A DNA stretch of 21,945 nt. It comes from an uncultured Mailhella sp. Lineage in GTDB: Bacteria > Desulfobacterota > Desulfovibrionia > Desulfovibrionales > Desulfovibrionaceae. Both the position numbers and the translations under genes were made by a program. The stretch lies in contig CALUWZ010000008.1 in assembly GCA_944324625.1 (NCBI GenBank), positions 1-21,945 on the forward strand, read 5' to 3'. A model generated the notes under the pieces. That model was not told the origin of the DNA, ran no database searches, and saw only the letters and a program-made list of their open reading frames with translations. How positions within the stretch are numbered: the first letter of the stretch is position 1; every line of letters begins with the position of its first letter. This document shows, piece after piece, positions 14,572 to 21,945 of this stretch.

Positions 14572-15792
14572 TTAAAATTTGAATTTCTTCAGGCGTTCCA
14601 CGGCTTCCAAGGTGTTTTCGCGGCTGCCGAAACCTGTGAGGCGGAAATATCCCTCGCCGCAGAGGCCGAATCCTTCGCCGGGCGTGCCCACCACGTTGAC
14701 TTGGGTCAAAAGCTGGTCAAAGAATTTCCATGAATCGTTTTCGGGCAGTTTCAGCCATACATAGGGAGCGTCAATGCCGCCGTAAACGGTAAGGCCCATG
14801 TTGAGGAAGCCTTCGCGGATGCATTTTGCGTTTTCAAGATAGCCGTTTATAAGTTCCTGAATTTCCTTTTTGCCCTGTTCGCTGTGGACGGCTTGGGCGG
14901 CACGCTGTACAATGTAAGGTGTGCCGTTGTATTTGGTTGTCTGACGGCGCAGCCACAAATCGCGCAGGGCAACTTTTTTGCCGTCTGCCGTTTTGAGGCA
15001 AAGATTTCTGGGAATAACCACATAGCCGCAGCGGAGGCCCGTAAAGCCCGCAATTTTGGAATAACTGCGGAATTCCACGGCACATTCCAAAGCACCTTCA
15101 ATTTCGTAAATGCTGTGCGGAATGCCGGGGGTGCGGATATAGGCTTCATAGGCAGAGTCAAAAAGAATAATGCTGTCATTGGCACGGGCATAGTCCACCC
15201 ATACTTTGAGCTGGTCTTTTGTCAGAACCGTTCCCGTGGGGTTGTTGGGGTAGCAAAGATAAATAATGTCGGGGCGTTCGCTCGGAAGTTCGGGCACAAA
15301 GCTGTTTTCGGAGGTGCAGGAAAGATAAATGATGCCTTGGAAACGGCCGTCTTTCTGTGCGCCAGCACGGCCTGCCATGACGTTGGAATCCGCATATACG
15401 GGATAAACGGGGTCGGTAATGGCTACTTTGCAGGAAGCGTCAAAAAGTTCCTGAAAATTGCCGATATCGCTTTTTGCGCCGTCGCTGACAAAAATTTCGT
15501 CTTTTTCAATGCCGAACTGCTTGAAGCAGTCTTCCACAATGGTTTCGCGCAGAAAATCATATCCCTGTTCAGGGCCGTAACCGCGGAAGCCTTCGGGGGT
15601 TGCCTGCTCGTCAACTGCTTTGTGCAGGGCGGCAATAACGCTTGGCGGAAGCGGTTTGGTAACGTCGCCTATGCCGAGGCGGATAATTTTTTTGTCAGGA
15701 TTTTCGGAAGAATATTTATTTACTCTTTTTGCAATTTCTGAAAAAAGATAACTGCCTGCAAGATTTTGGTAAAAATGGTTTGCAAGTGCCAT
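14572..15792 (-). CDS. dapL: LL-diaminopimelate aminotransferase
   Basis: PLP enzyme converting tetrahydrodipicolinate plus glutamate directly to LL-diaminopimelate, a shortcut in lysine and peptidoglycan precursor synthesis used by Desulfovibrio relatives, chlamydiae, cyanobacteria and plants. The 406-residue product has [20 protein letters not shown], the [12 protein letters not shown] opening, [56 protein letters not shown], and [15 protein letters not shown] with the PLP lysine at 246. I chose ATG 15792, preceded by GAGAGGG; a further 19 codons upstream do not look like the family. It has its own promoter, divergent from the FMN enzyme gene. No lysine riboswitch is visible. Confidence 0.97.
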   Translation of the reverse strand: MALANHFYQNLAGSYLFSEIAKRVNKYSSENPDKKIIRLGIGDVTKPLPPSVIAALHKAVDEQATPEGFRGYGPEQGYDFLRETIVEDCFKQFGIEKDEIFVSDGAKSDIGNFQELFDASCKVAITDPVYPVYADSNVMAGRAGAQKDGRFQGIIYLSCTSENSFVPELPSERPDIIYLCYPNNPTGTVLTKDQLKVWVDYARANDSIILFDSAYEAYIRTPGIPHSIYEIEGALECAVEFRSYSKIAGFTGLRCGYVVIPRNLCLKTADGKKVALRDLWLRRQTTKYNGTPYIVQRAAQAVHSEQGKKEIQELINGYLENAKCIREGFLNMGLTVYGGIDAPYVWLKLPENDSWKFFDQLLTQVNVVGTPGEGFGLCGEGYFRLTGFGSRENTLEAVERLKKFKF

Positions 15793-15828
15793 AGTCCCTC
15801 TCTTATGATGTGGATTTGTTTCTTTGTT

Positions 15829-15857
15829 TTTATAAAGAATAATTTGCATTAAGGCAA
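15829..15857 (-). promoter_or_regulatory. Promoter of dapL
   Basis: Minus-strand TTGCCT (15857-15852), 17-bp spacer, TATAAA (15834-15829). The -10 box is 36 bp before ATG 15792, leaving a leader of about 30 bases. The rest of the 205-bp divergent region toward 15998 is AT-rich with no gene and no convincing plus-strand promoter. Confidence 0.6.
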
Positions 15858-15997
15858 TGAATTAAAACAAGCATTTTAATCAAAAAAATTCTCAAAATTC
15901 CCCCTGTGACAGAGTGACAAATCTGCGGTTTCATGGTAAAAAGTAGTTAATTGTCAGACATTTTCTGAAAAAGACAGCAATATAAGAGGGTTAGCGT

Positions 15998-17035
15998 ATG
16001 GATATGCAAGAAGTGCGAAAAGTTGCAAGAGAACGCATGAAAGGTTTCTGCCGTGTATGCACAGTGTGCGACGGAAAAGTCTGTGCAGGCGAAACTCCCG
16101 GCATGGGTGGCTGCGGAACGGGTTCAGCTTTTCACAACAATATGAAATCATTAAAAAATATTCATGTAAATATGCGTTTGGTTCACGATATCAGAGATCC
16201 TGAAATCAGCTGCAGCATTTTGGGCATGAATCTGGAACTGCCTGTCATTGCCGCTCCCATCGGCGGCGTGTCCTTCAATATGGGCGGTGCCATTACCGAG
16301 GAACAATATATTAAAGCCATTGTGGACGGCTGCAGGGAAAGCGGAACCATCGGCTGTACGGGTGACGGCGTGCCTGCCTTTATCCATGAAAGCGGCTATA
16401 AGGCCATTGCCGAAGCGGGCGGACACGGCATTCCTTTTATTAAGCCTTGGGAAGCGCAGGAATTTGACGAAAAATTGGAAAAAGCCGTGCAGACGGGCTG
16501 TTCCGTAATCGGTATGGACATCGATGCCGCAGGACTTATCACTTTGGCGAAAATGGGCCGCCCCGTTTCTCCGAAAGGTCCAAAAGAACTGAAAAACGTA
16601 GTGGATAAAGTGCATGCCCACGGCAAGAAATTTATTCTGAAAGGTATAATGACCGTTGCCGATGCCCGTGCCGCAGCAGAGGCAGGCTGTGATGCCATTG
16701 TGGTTTCAAACCACGGCGGCCGCGTGCTTGACCATGCCATGGGTGTTGCCGACGTTCTTCCCGAAATCGCCCAGCGTGTCAAAGGTCAGGTGACCGTGCT
16801 TGCGGACGGCGGCGTGCGCGACGGTGTGGATATTTTGAAAATGCTTGCCCTCGGCGCCGATGCCGTTATGATCGGCCGTCCGTTCAGCGTTGCCGCTGTG
16901 GGCGGTGAAACCGAAGGCGTAAAAGCGTATATTGAAATGCTTAAAGGCCAGCTCAAATCCACTATGGTTCTTGTGGGCTGTCCTTCCGTCAAAGAAACCA
17001 GCATGCATCTTATCAGTATTCCTAAGGTGTATTAA
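15998..17035 (+). CDS. FMN-dependent alpha-hydroxy-acid oxidising protein with Cys-rich N-terminus
   Basis: TIM-barrel flavoenzyme of the lactate / glycolate oxidase-dehydrogenase superfamily, 345 residues. Family marks: LPVIAAPIGG (FMN phosphate side), FILKGIMTVADA with Lys214, VVSNHGGRVLD with catalytic His238 and Arg241, LADGGVRDGVDILKMLALGADAVMIGRPF. The N-terminus differs from classical family members: Cys18, 21, 24, 29 and 39 in CRVCTVCDGKVC...GGC suggest a metal or iron-sulfur site. The Tyr-rich N-terminal active-site region of glycolate oxidase is not recognisable, so substrate (lactate or another 2-hydroxy acid) and electron acceptor are uncertain. Start ATG 15998 follows AGAGGG. Monocistronic, closed by a terminator. 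It could link to the lar genes through lactate metabolism, but that is inference. Confidence 0.88.
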   Translation: MDMQEVRKVARERMKGFCRVCTVCDGKVCAGETPGMGGCGTGSAFHNNMKSLKNIHVNMRLVHDIRDPEISCSILGMNLELPVIAAPIGGVSFNMGGAITEEQYIKAIVDGCRESGTIGCTGDGVPAFIHESGYKAIAEAGGHGIPFIKPWEAQEFDEKLEKAVQTGCSVIGMDIDAAGLITLAKMGRPVSPKGPKELKNVVDKVHAHGKKFILKGIMTVADARAAAEAGCDAIVVSNHGGRVLDHAMGVADVLPEIAQRVKGQVTVLADGGVRDGVDILKMLALGADAVMIGRPFSVAAVGGETEGVKAYIEMLKGQLKSTMVLVGCPSVKETSMHLISIPKVY

Positions 17036-17056
17036 TACTTGGACACATAAATAAAA

Positions 17057-17083
17057 AGCCTGCCATTTCGGCAGGCTTTTTTT
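17057..17083 (+). terminator. Terminator after the FMN enzyme gene
   Basis: AGCCTGCC (17057-17064) pairs with GGCAGGCT (17070-17077) around a 5-base loop, followed by seven T. It starts 22 bp after the stop codon. A-rich sequence on the left could let it work in the other direction too. Confidence 0.93.
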
Positions 17084-17197
17084 ATGCTGTCTGAAACGGC
17101 GGGATATCCGCATGCTGGTTTTATGGAATGTAAGGGCTGATATTTTTTAGGAACTATGCATGCTGCGGCAGAGCGGTATTTTGTTAAAAATTTTTAT

Positions 17198-17225
17198 AAA
17201 AAAAACCGCCGTATTGTTCGGCGGT
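17198..17225 (-). terminator. Terminator after the NCS2 permease gene
   Basis: ACCGCCG (17205-17211) pairs with CGGCGGT (17219-17225) around a 7-base loop; on the minus strand a T run of about eight follows. It lies 27 bp past the permease stop. The stretch 17084-17197 between this and the previous terminator shows no gene. Confidence 0.88.
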
Positions 17226-17251
17226 CTTTTTTATGCTTTTGGCATCAGCTT

Positions 17252-18556
17252 TTAGCCGATAATGAATTTCAGGGCGAAAATAACGGCAAGAATAGCGGTA
17301 AGCGGATGAATTTGCTTTGTTTTGCCGGTAAGAATGTTGATAATCACGTAGCTGATGACGCCCCATGCAATGCCGTGGGCAATGCTGTAGGTAAGGGGCA
17401 TGCCGATAATGGTTACGAATACGGGAACGGAAACGGAAAAATCGTCAAAATCAACTTCTTTGATGGGGCTGATCATGAAAAGGCCGACGACGATAAGGGC
17501 AGGTGCAGTTGCTGCGGCAGGAATGAGCAGGAAAATGGGAGCAAGGAACAGGGAAATCAGGAAGAAGAAGGCAATGACCAAAGCAGTCAGGCCGCTGCGT
17601 CCGCCTGCGGCAACACCGCTTGCGCTTTCCACAAAGGAAGTAACCGTGGAAGTACCCAAAATTGCACCGAGGCAGGTACCTACGGCATCGGCCATGAAGG
17701 CTTGCTTTGCTTCGGGCAGGCGGCCTTCTTTATCAAGAAGGTTGCCTTTTGTGGCAACACCGACCAAGGTTCCGACCGTATCGAAAAGGTCAACAAAAAG
17801 GAAGGTTGTCAGCACAAAGACCATATCGGTAGTGAAAATTTGTGAAAAATCAAACTGCCAGAAAGTCGGAGCAACGCTCGGAACGGCAAAAATGCTTGCA
17901 AGGGAAAGGTTTTCGGTTTTGGTTACGCTAAGGAAAATGCCTGCGGCGGCTGCAATCAAGATACCGTACAGCAGGGCGCCGCGGATATTGAAAATAAGCA
18001 TGACGGCAACGGCAAAAAGGCCTATCAGCGTTACAATGGCATTGGGGCTTGTAATGTCACCCATGGAAACAAGGGTTGCGGGGTTGTCGACAACAATGCC
18101 GGAGCCCTGCAGGCCGATGAAGGCAATGAAAAGGCCTATGCCTGCGGAAATGGCTTTTTTGAGGGAAAGGGGAATGCAGTTTAAAATGGCTTCACGCAGG
18201 TTGGTAATGGTGAGCAGAATAAAAATGATGCCTTCGAGGAAAACGGCAGTCAGGGCAAACTGCCATGAATAGCCCATGCCGAGGCAAACGCTGAAGGCGA
18301 AGAAGGCGTTAAGCCCCATGCCGGGTGCAAGGCCTACGGGCAGATTGGCATAAAGAGCCATAATGGCGGTGGCAATGGCGGAGCTTATGGCCGTTGCGGC
18401 AAAAACAGAGCTTGCGTCCATGCCTGTTGCGCTTAAAATACTGGGGTTGACAGCCAGAATATACGCCATGGTCATAAAGGTTGTAATGCCTGCCAGTACT
18501 TCCGTACGGACTGTGGTGCCTTTTTCCTTGAGTTTGAAATAGGAATTAAGATCCAT
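17252..18556 (-). CDS. NCS2 family purine permease (guanine/hypoxanthine or adenine type)
   Basis: A 434-residue inner-membrane proton symporter of the AzgA / PbuG / GhxP branch of NCS2. Marks: RTEVLAGITTFMTMAYILAVNPSIL at the N-terminus, LAPGMGLNAFFAF (substrate-site loop), IPLSLKKAISAGIGLFIAFIGLQ, FLFVDLFDTVGTLVGVATKGNLLDKEGRLPEAKQAFMADAVGT, and the STVTSFVESASGVAAGGRSGLTALV stretch. Length and order fit the family. The start ATG 18556 has AGGAG/AAGGA just upstream. Purine subclass cannot be set from sequence alone. No purine riboswitch was seen in the 104-bp leader, which instead holds a promoter. Confidence 0.94.
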   Translation of the reverse strand: MDLNSYFKLKEKGTTVRTEVLAGITTFMTMAYILAVNPSILSATGMDASSVFAATAISSAIATAIMALYANLPVGLAPGMGLNAFFAFSVCLGMGYSWQFALTAVFLEGIIFILLTITNLREAILNCIPLSLKKAISAGIGLFIAFIGLQGSGIVVDNPATLVSMGDITSPNAIVTLIGLFAVAVMLIFNIRGALLYGILIAAAAGIFLSVTKTENLSLASIFAVPSVAPTFWQFDFSQIFTTDMVFVLTTFLFVDLFDTVGTLVGVATKGNLLDKEGRLPEAKQAFMADAVGTCLGAILGTSTVTSFVESASGVAAGGRSGLTALVIAFFFLISLFLAPIFLLIPAAATAPALIVVGLFMISPIKEVDFDDFSVSVPVFVTIIGMPLTYSIAHGIAWGVISYVIINILTGKTKQIHPLTAILAVIFALKFIIG

Positions 18557-18600
18557 TTCCTTCTCCTTTTTCGAGCGTTAGAGATAATTGGTGAAAGCCA

Positions 18601-18629
18601 TTTTTAGCAAAGGTTTTAGCGTGTTGCAA
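18601..18629 (-). promoter_or_regulatory. Candidate promoter of the NCS2 permease gene
   Basis: Minus-strand TTGCAA (18629-18624), 17-bp spacer, TAAAAA (18606-18601), about 45 bp before ATG 18556. Each box matches consensus at 4 of 6 positions. Confidence 0.45.
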
Positions 18630-18660
18630 GCAAAAAAATTTGTTTTTCCCCGAAAAGGAA

Positions 18661-19446
18661 TTAAAGTCTGATCTGCAGGTTTCTGCCGTAAAGCGTGTAC
18701 TGGCCGAGATGAAGGCCGAGATAGACGCTGAGCGCCACGGTTACGCAGATGGCAATGGTTATGGATACCTGATACAAAATGGCGGTATTTGGGAGCGCGC
18801 CTGCCAAAATCTGCCCCGTGAGCATGCCGGGAAGTATGATTATGCCCATGCTGACCATGGAGTTTATAGTGGGAATAAGGGCTGTTTCCAAGGCATTGTT
18901 GATAAAGGGATGAAGAATTTTTTTCGGATGCACGCCGAGCATGGTCATGCAGCTGATCTGATCTGCATTTGTTTTCAGCTGGTCATGCAGGGTCTTGAGG
19001 GCAATGTTGAATCCTGTCATGGCGTTTCCTGTGAGCATGCCTGTAATGGGTATTAAATACTGAGGATTGAACAGGTTTTCCCGTGCAACGATAAGGATGA
19101 AATAGGCGCTGACAAAAAGTGCCGCGGCAATGAACACAAGTGCCACGCGAAAAAGAAAGGGTTTCGGCAGGGCAGGGGCTTTTGCCAAAATTCTTCGGGT
19201 GGCAAGACTTATCATTAAAATCAGGTACGCAAGACAGAATAAGGGGTGCGGATTTTGAAACAGGTATGTTAAAATCATGCCTGCCAAAATCAGCTGCAGC
19301 GTCATCATGACGGAAGAGAAAAAAAGTTCCCTGCTCTTGTATATTTTTCCTGCACGCAAAATAAGCATGACAACGAAAAGCAGAAGATAAATGCTTAAAA
19401 ACTGCAGAATCATGAGGGCGTGGGATTCGATATCCGTTATGTTCAT
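18661..19446 (-). CDS. fetB: FetB-type ABC permease (UPF0014, iron export)
   Basis: A 261-residue membrane subunit of the FetAB exporter family, linked in E. coli to iron efflux and resistance to oxidative stress. Marks: about seven hydrophobic helices, YLILMISLATRRIL after the third segment, NPQYLIPITGMLTGNAMTGFNIAL, MLGVHPKKILHPFINNALETALIPTINSMVSMGIIILPGMLTGQILAG. The last is the family's best conserved stretch. It overlaps the FetA gene by 4 bp (ATGA), showing translational coupling. Metal specificity in this organism is unproven. The stop is followed by the NCS2 permease gene on the same strand, with only a weak hairpin in between. Confidence 0.93.
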   Translation of the reverse strand: MNITDIESHALMILQFLSIYLLLFVVMLILRAGKIYKSRELFFSSVMMTLQLILAGMILTYLFQNPHPLFCLAYLILMISLATRRILAKAPALPKPFLFRVALVFIAAALFVSAYFILIVARENLFNPQYLIPITGMLTGNAMTGFNIALKTLHDQLKTNADQISCMTMLGVHPKKILHPFINNALETALIPTINSMVSMGIIILPGMLTGQILAGALPNTAILYQVSITIAICVTVALSVYLGLHLGQYTLYGRNLQIRL

Positions 19447-20084
19447 GAAAAATCCTTTGCGGAAAGCTGCTGCTTTTCCAAATGAATATGTTCGTCGGCA
19501 TATTCAAAAAGGCTTTGGTCGTGGCAGACCATGACAATGCTTTGCTTTTCGGAATACTGCTTCAGAAGTTCCGCAAGCTTGCGGGCATTTTCATGGTCGA
19601 GGGCTGCCGTTGGTTCGTCAAGCAGAAGCACTTCGGGTTTTAAGGACAGGCAGACGGACAGATAAACCCTGTGCCGTTCTCCGCCGGAAAGTTCCGTACA
19701 GGCAGTGTCCGGAGCTTTGTCTATGCCGAGCTTTTCAAGCATGCTGCGTATTGTTTGGGCATTGGGCTGCGGTCTTTCCAGAAGACGGTAAAATTCCCTG
19801 AAATTTTCTTCGATTGAGGCGGGAAAAAGCCAAATTTTCTGCGGAACAAGAATGATTTCATGACGAAGCTCCAAAGGGGCAGTTTTTCGGATGTCTTTTC
19901 CTTTGTAGGATACTGTGCCCTGTTCGGGGTCAAGGGTGCCGTTCAAAAGCGCAAGCATGGTGCTTTTTCCGCAGCCGCTTTTGCCCGTGACAACAGTGAG
20001 CCTGTGTGCATAAATATCCGTATCGGGATAGGCAAGCCCGCCCCGCACGCGGATGTTTCGCAGAGAAAAAAGTGTGTTTTTCAT
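19443..20084 (-). CDS. fetA: FetA-type ABC transporter ATPase
   Basis: A 213-residue ATP-binding subunit partnering FetB. Walker A is GKSGCGKST (34-42), the Q-loop is LVPQKIWLFPASIEENF (79-95), the signature is LSGGE (132-136), Walker B is VLLLDEP (152-158) and the H-loop His is in VMVCHD. The length and the QxxxLFPxSIEEN segment fit the FetA/YbbL branch. ATG 20084 has no clear ribosome binding site. A promoter with an overlapping palindrome lies about 32 bp upstream. The gene is divergent from ilvE across 235 bp. Confidence 0.9.
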   Translation of the reverse strand: MKNTLFSLRNIRVRGGLAYPDTDIYAHRLTVVTGKSGCGKSTMLALLNGTLDPEQGTVSYKGKDIRKTAPLELRHEIILVPQKIWLFPASIEENFREFYRLLERPQPNAQTIRSMLEKLGIDKAPDTACTELSGGERHRVYLSVCLSLKPEVLLLDEPTAALDHENARKLAELLKQYSEKQSIVMVCHDQSLFEYADEHIHLEKQQLSAKDFS

Positions 20085-20115
20085 AGGTTATTATTTTTGA
20101 TAAGAATTTTTTGTG

Positions 20116-20148
20116 ACCCTAGCCGTTTTTGTTTTCTTGTCAAGAAAA
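20116..20148 (-). promoter_or_regulatory. fetAB promoter with overlapping 17-bp palindrome
   Basis: Minus-strand TTGACA (20143-20138), 16-bp spacer, TAGGGT (20121-20116). The -35 box is centred in a perfect palindrome at 20132-20148, arms TTTTCTTG and CAAGAAAA around one T. The layout resembles the tRNA-Leu promoter palindrome at 6713-6733 and could be an operator for an iron or redox regulator. A second inverted repeat, TTACAA-AA-TTGTAA, lies at 20174-20187. Confidence 0.5.
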
Positions 20149-20237
20149 AAGAGCGGAACGCAGGGTTTTTAAATTACAAAATTGTAAAAACTTTTCACGG
20201 AAATGAAAATATTTTTGCCCTGCAGGGCTAATAAGGC

Positions 20238-20266
20238 TTGACCTTTAAAGACTTGCTACGTATACT
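20238..20266 (+). promoter_or_regulatory. Promoter of ilvE
   Basis: TTGACC (20238-20243), 17-bp spacer, TATACT (20261-20266), each matching consensus at 5 of 6 positions. The start codon lies 53 bp downstream, preceded by GAGGAG. Confidence 0.8.
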
Positions 20267-20319
20267 TTTATGTTACGAGATTATAATATTCTTGCATTAT
20301 GCAATGAGAGGAGACTACT

Positions 20320-21249
20320 ATGGCTGGTTTAGAACCTACCCCGTTTATTTGGTTTGACGGCGAACTCGTACCTTGGAGCGAAGCTAAAATTCACGTTCTC
20401 ACCCACGCACTGCACTACGGAACAGGGTATTTTGAAGGTATTCGTGCCTATAAGTGCGCCAACGGTCAGTCTGCGGTCTTCCGTCTTCGTGAGCATATGC
20501 AGCGTATGGTCAATTCTGCAAAAATTTTGGCACTGCCCTGTCCCTACAACGTGGACGAACTGTGCAAGGCTACCATTGACACTCTCGTGGCAAACAAAAT
20601 GAGTGCGGCATATATCCGTCCCATCAGCTTTGTGGGCTACGGCGCACTGGGCGTTCATCCCGGCCAAAACCCGATCAATACCGTTATCGCCGCATGGAAC
20701 TGGGGCGCATATCTCGGTGCCGAAGCGCTTGAAATGGGTGTTCGCGTAAAAACCAGTTCTTACAGCCGCATGCATCCCAATACCCACATGGGCAAAGCAA
20801 AAGCCTGCGGCAACTATGTAAACTCCGTGCTTGCCAAAATGGAAGCCGTGCATGACGGCTATGATGAAGCCCTCATGCTTGACACCAACGGCTTTGTTTC
20901 CGAAGCAACAGGCGAAAACGTCTTTATCGTCCGCGGAAAAACCATCAAAACCACTCCGCTTACCTCTATTTTGGAAGGCATCAACAGAGCAAGCGTCATT
21001 ACTCTTGCCAAGGACCTCGGTTTTGAAGTTGTGGAAACCCAGTTTACCCGTGACGAAGTTTACTGCGCCGACGAAGTGTTCTTCAGCGGAACCGCTGCGG
21101 AAGTTACCCCCGTGCGTGAAGTGGACAACCGCATCATCGGTCAGGGCAGAGCAGGTGAAGTTACCAAAACCCTGCAGAAAGCTTTCTTTGAAATTGTTCA
21201 GGGCAACAATCCCAAATATCAGGATTGGCTTGCTCCGTATTCTTTCTAA
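20320..21249 (+). CDS. ilvE: Branched-chain amino acid aminotransferase
   Basis: Class IV PLP aminotransferase catalysing the last step of leucine, isoleucine and valine synthesis, 309 residues. Marks: IWFDGELVPWSEAKIHVLTHALHYGTGYFEGIRAY at the N-terminus, AYIRPISFVGYG, HMGKAKACGNYVNS with PLP Lys161, GYDEALMLDTNGFVSEATGENVFIV, and FFSGTAAEVTPVREVD. Length and order are those of IlvE rather than D-amino-acid transaminase or 4-amino-4-deoxychorismate lyase. GAGGAG precedes ATG 20320 and a near-consensus promoter lies upstream. It is followed after 12 bp by dnaX, apparently in the same transcript. Confidence 0.96.
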   Translation: MAGLEPTPFIWFDGELVPWSEAKIHVLTHALHYGTGYFEGIRAYKCANGQSAVFRLREHMQRMVNSAKILALPCPYNVDELCKATIDTLVANKMSAAYIRPISFVGYGALGVHPGQNPINTVIAAWNWGAYLGAEALEMGVRVKTSSYSRMHPNTHMGKAKACGNYVNSVLAKMEAVHDGYDEALMLDTNGFVSEATGENVFIVRGKTIKTTPLTSILEGINRASVITLAKDLGFEVVETQFTRDEVYCADEVFFSGTAAEVTPVREVDNRIIGQGRAGEVTKTLQKAFFEIVQGNNPKYQDWLAPYSF

Positions 21250-21261
21250 TCTGAGAATTGT

Positions 21262-21945
21262 ATGGCAAATATTTCCCTTGCGTCCAAGTACCGTCCGCAG
21301 ACCTTTGCCGATGTGGTAGGGCAGGATACCGTAAAAAAAGTTCTTTCCCTTGCATCGCTGCAGGATAAGGTTGCTCCTGCATATCTTCTGAGCGGTACGA
21401 GAGGGGTAGGAAAAACCACTCTTGCAAGAATTTTTGCCAAAGCTTTAAACTGTGCAAATGCCCCCACGGCCGAACCCTGCAATGAGTGTGAGGCGTGTAA
21501 GAAAATTACACAGGGGGCATTTGTCGATGTGATTGAAATCGACGGCGCTTCCAACAGAGGCATAGACGATGTGCGCAGGCTCCGCGATGCCGTGGGCTAT
21601 TCTCCTTTGGAGGGACGCTATAAAGTCATTATCATTGACGAAGCTCACATGCTCACCAAGGAAGCTTTCAATGCGCTTTTGAAAACGCTGGAAGAGCCGC
21701 CGAGGGGCGTGGTATTCATTCTTGCCACCACCGAACAGCACAAATTCCCCATTACCATTTTAAGCCGCTGTCAGCATTATATTTTTAAGCAGGTTCCCGA
21801 ACAGAGCATTGAAAAACACCTTGCCCGCGTTTTGGACAGCGAGCGCATTGCTTTTGACGAAGACGCCCTCGCGCTGATTGCCCGCCGTGCCATGGGCAGC
21901 GTGCGCGATTCCATGTCTTTGCTCGGGCAGTGCCTTGCCCTTTCT
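21262..21945 (+). CDS. dnaX: DNA polymerase III subunit gamma/tau, N-terminal part
   Basis: AAA+ clamp-loader ATPase that opens the beta clamp for the replicative polymerase. 228 codons are visible, running off the right edge. Marks: LASKYRPQTFADVVGQD, Walker A GTRGVGKTT (45-53), the zinc-binding cysteines 64, 73, 76 and 79, EIDGASNRGIDDVR, Walker B VIIIDEAHML, NALLKTLEEPP, and the SRC arginine-finger motif followed by QHYIF. ATG 21262 lacks a good ribosome binding site and is 12 bp after ilvE, so translation may rely on coupling. Whether a separate gamma form is made cannot be seen from this part. Confidence 0.96.
   Translation, partial: MANISLASKYRPQTFADVVGQDTVKKVLSLASLQDKVAPAYLLSGTRGVGKTTLARIFAKALNCANAPTAEPCNECEACKKITQGAFVDVIEIDGASNRGIDDVRRLRDAVGYSPLEGRYKVIIIDEAHMLTKEAFNALLKTLEEPPRGVVFILATTEQHKFPITILSRCQHYIFKQVPEQSIEKHLARVLDSERIAFDEDALALIARRAMGSVRDSMSLLGQCLALS

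Noticed and set aside
15793..15997. Lysine riboswitch ahead of dapL.
   Set aside because: The promoter lies about 40 bp from the start codon, leaving no room for the aptamer in the transcript.
17400..18272. A 290-codon plus-strand frame opposite the NCS2 permease.
   Set aside because: Rich in Met, Arg and Pro, as expected from reading a hydrophobic gene backwards; the permease is unambiguous.
18557..18660. Purine riboswitch ahead of the NCS2 permease.
   Set aside because: The leader is short and shows no conserved junction or loop sequences of the purine aptamer; a sigma-70 type promoter occupies it.

Overview
The window looks like chromosome from a strictly anaerobic bacterium, most likely a Desulfovibrionaceae member of moderate GC (the Bilophila / Taurinivorans / Lawsonia neighbourhood). 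This is inference from gene content: LL-diaminopimelate aminotransferase, a nickel-pincer (lar) cofactor pair, CobT, a TauE/SafE-type exporter, and a selenocysteine-type peroxiredoxin. No rRNA, phage, IS element or CRISPR array was seen. Genes are dense, no gene-free stretch exceeds 300 bp, and many transcription units end in clear hairpin-plus-T terminators.

Layout. 1-5.6 kb, minus strand: 5'-truncated-by-window view of ileS (its C-terminus lies off the left edge), larC (N-terminal domain only, with a His-rich leader), larB, and a diverged M20-family amidohydrolase. 5.75-6.7 kb, minus: a DUF554 membrane protein and tRNA-Leu(UAA). 6.8-9.8 kb, plus: a peroxiredoxin with an in-frame TGA at the peroxidatic position, then a likely operon of cobT, an orphan oligopeptide-type ABC ATPase and a 67-residue dual-CXXC protein. 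9.9-11.6 kb, minus: lgt followed by a TSUP exporter. 11.9-14.4 kb, plus: a ZnuABC-type metal importer. 14.6-15.8 kb, minus: dapL. 16.0-17.0 kb, plus: an FMN alpha-hydroxy-acid oxidising protein with a Cys-rich N-terminus. 17.25-20.1 kb, minus: NCS2 purine permease and FetAB. 20.3 kb to the end, plus: ilvE and the start of dnaX.

Themes. Metal and redox handling dominate: nickel (LarB/LarC), cobalt (CobT), zinc or manganese import (ZnuABC-like), FetAB, and selenium (Sec peroxiredoxin). The rest is housekeeping: translation (ileS, tRNA-Leu), lipoprotein modification (lgt), lysine and branched-chain amino-acid metabolism (dapL, ilvE) and replication (dnaX).

The most striking item is the peroxiredoxin. 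An open-frame caller would start it at an internal codon near 7071, but it reads through TGA at 6984-6986, exactly where the catalytic Cys belongs, and a stem-loop follows at the spacing expected of a bacterial SECIS element. Second are two proteins whose families are recognisable but whose expected parts are missing: the M20 hydrolase, which has lost several conserved His residues, and LarC, which lacks its C-terminal domain.
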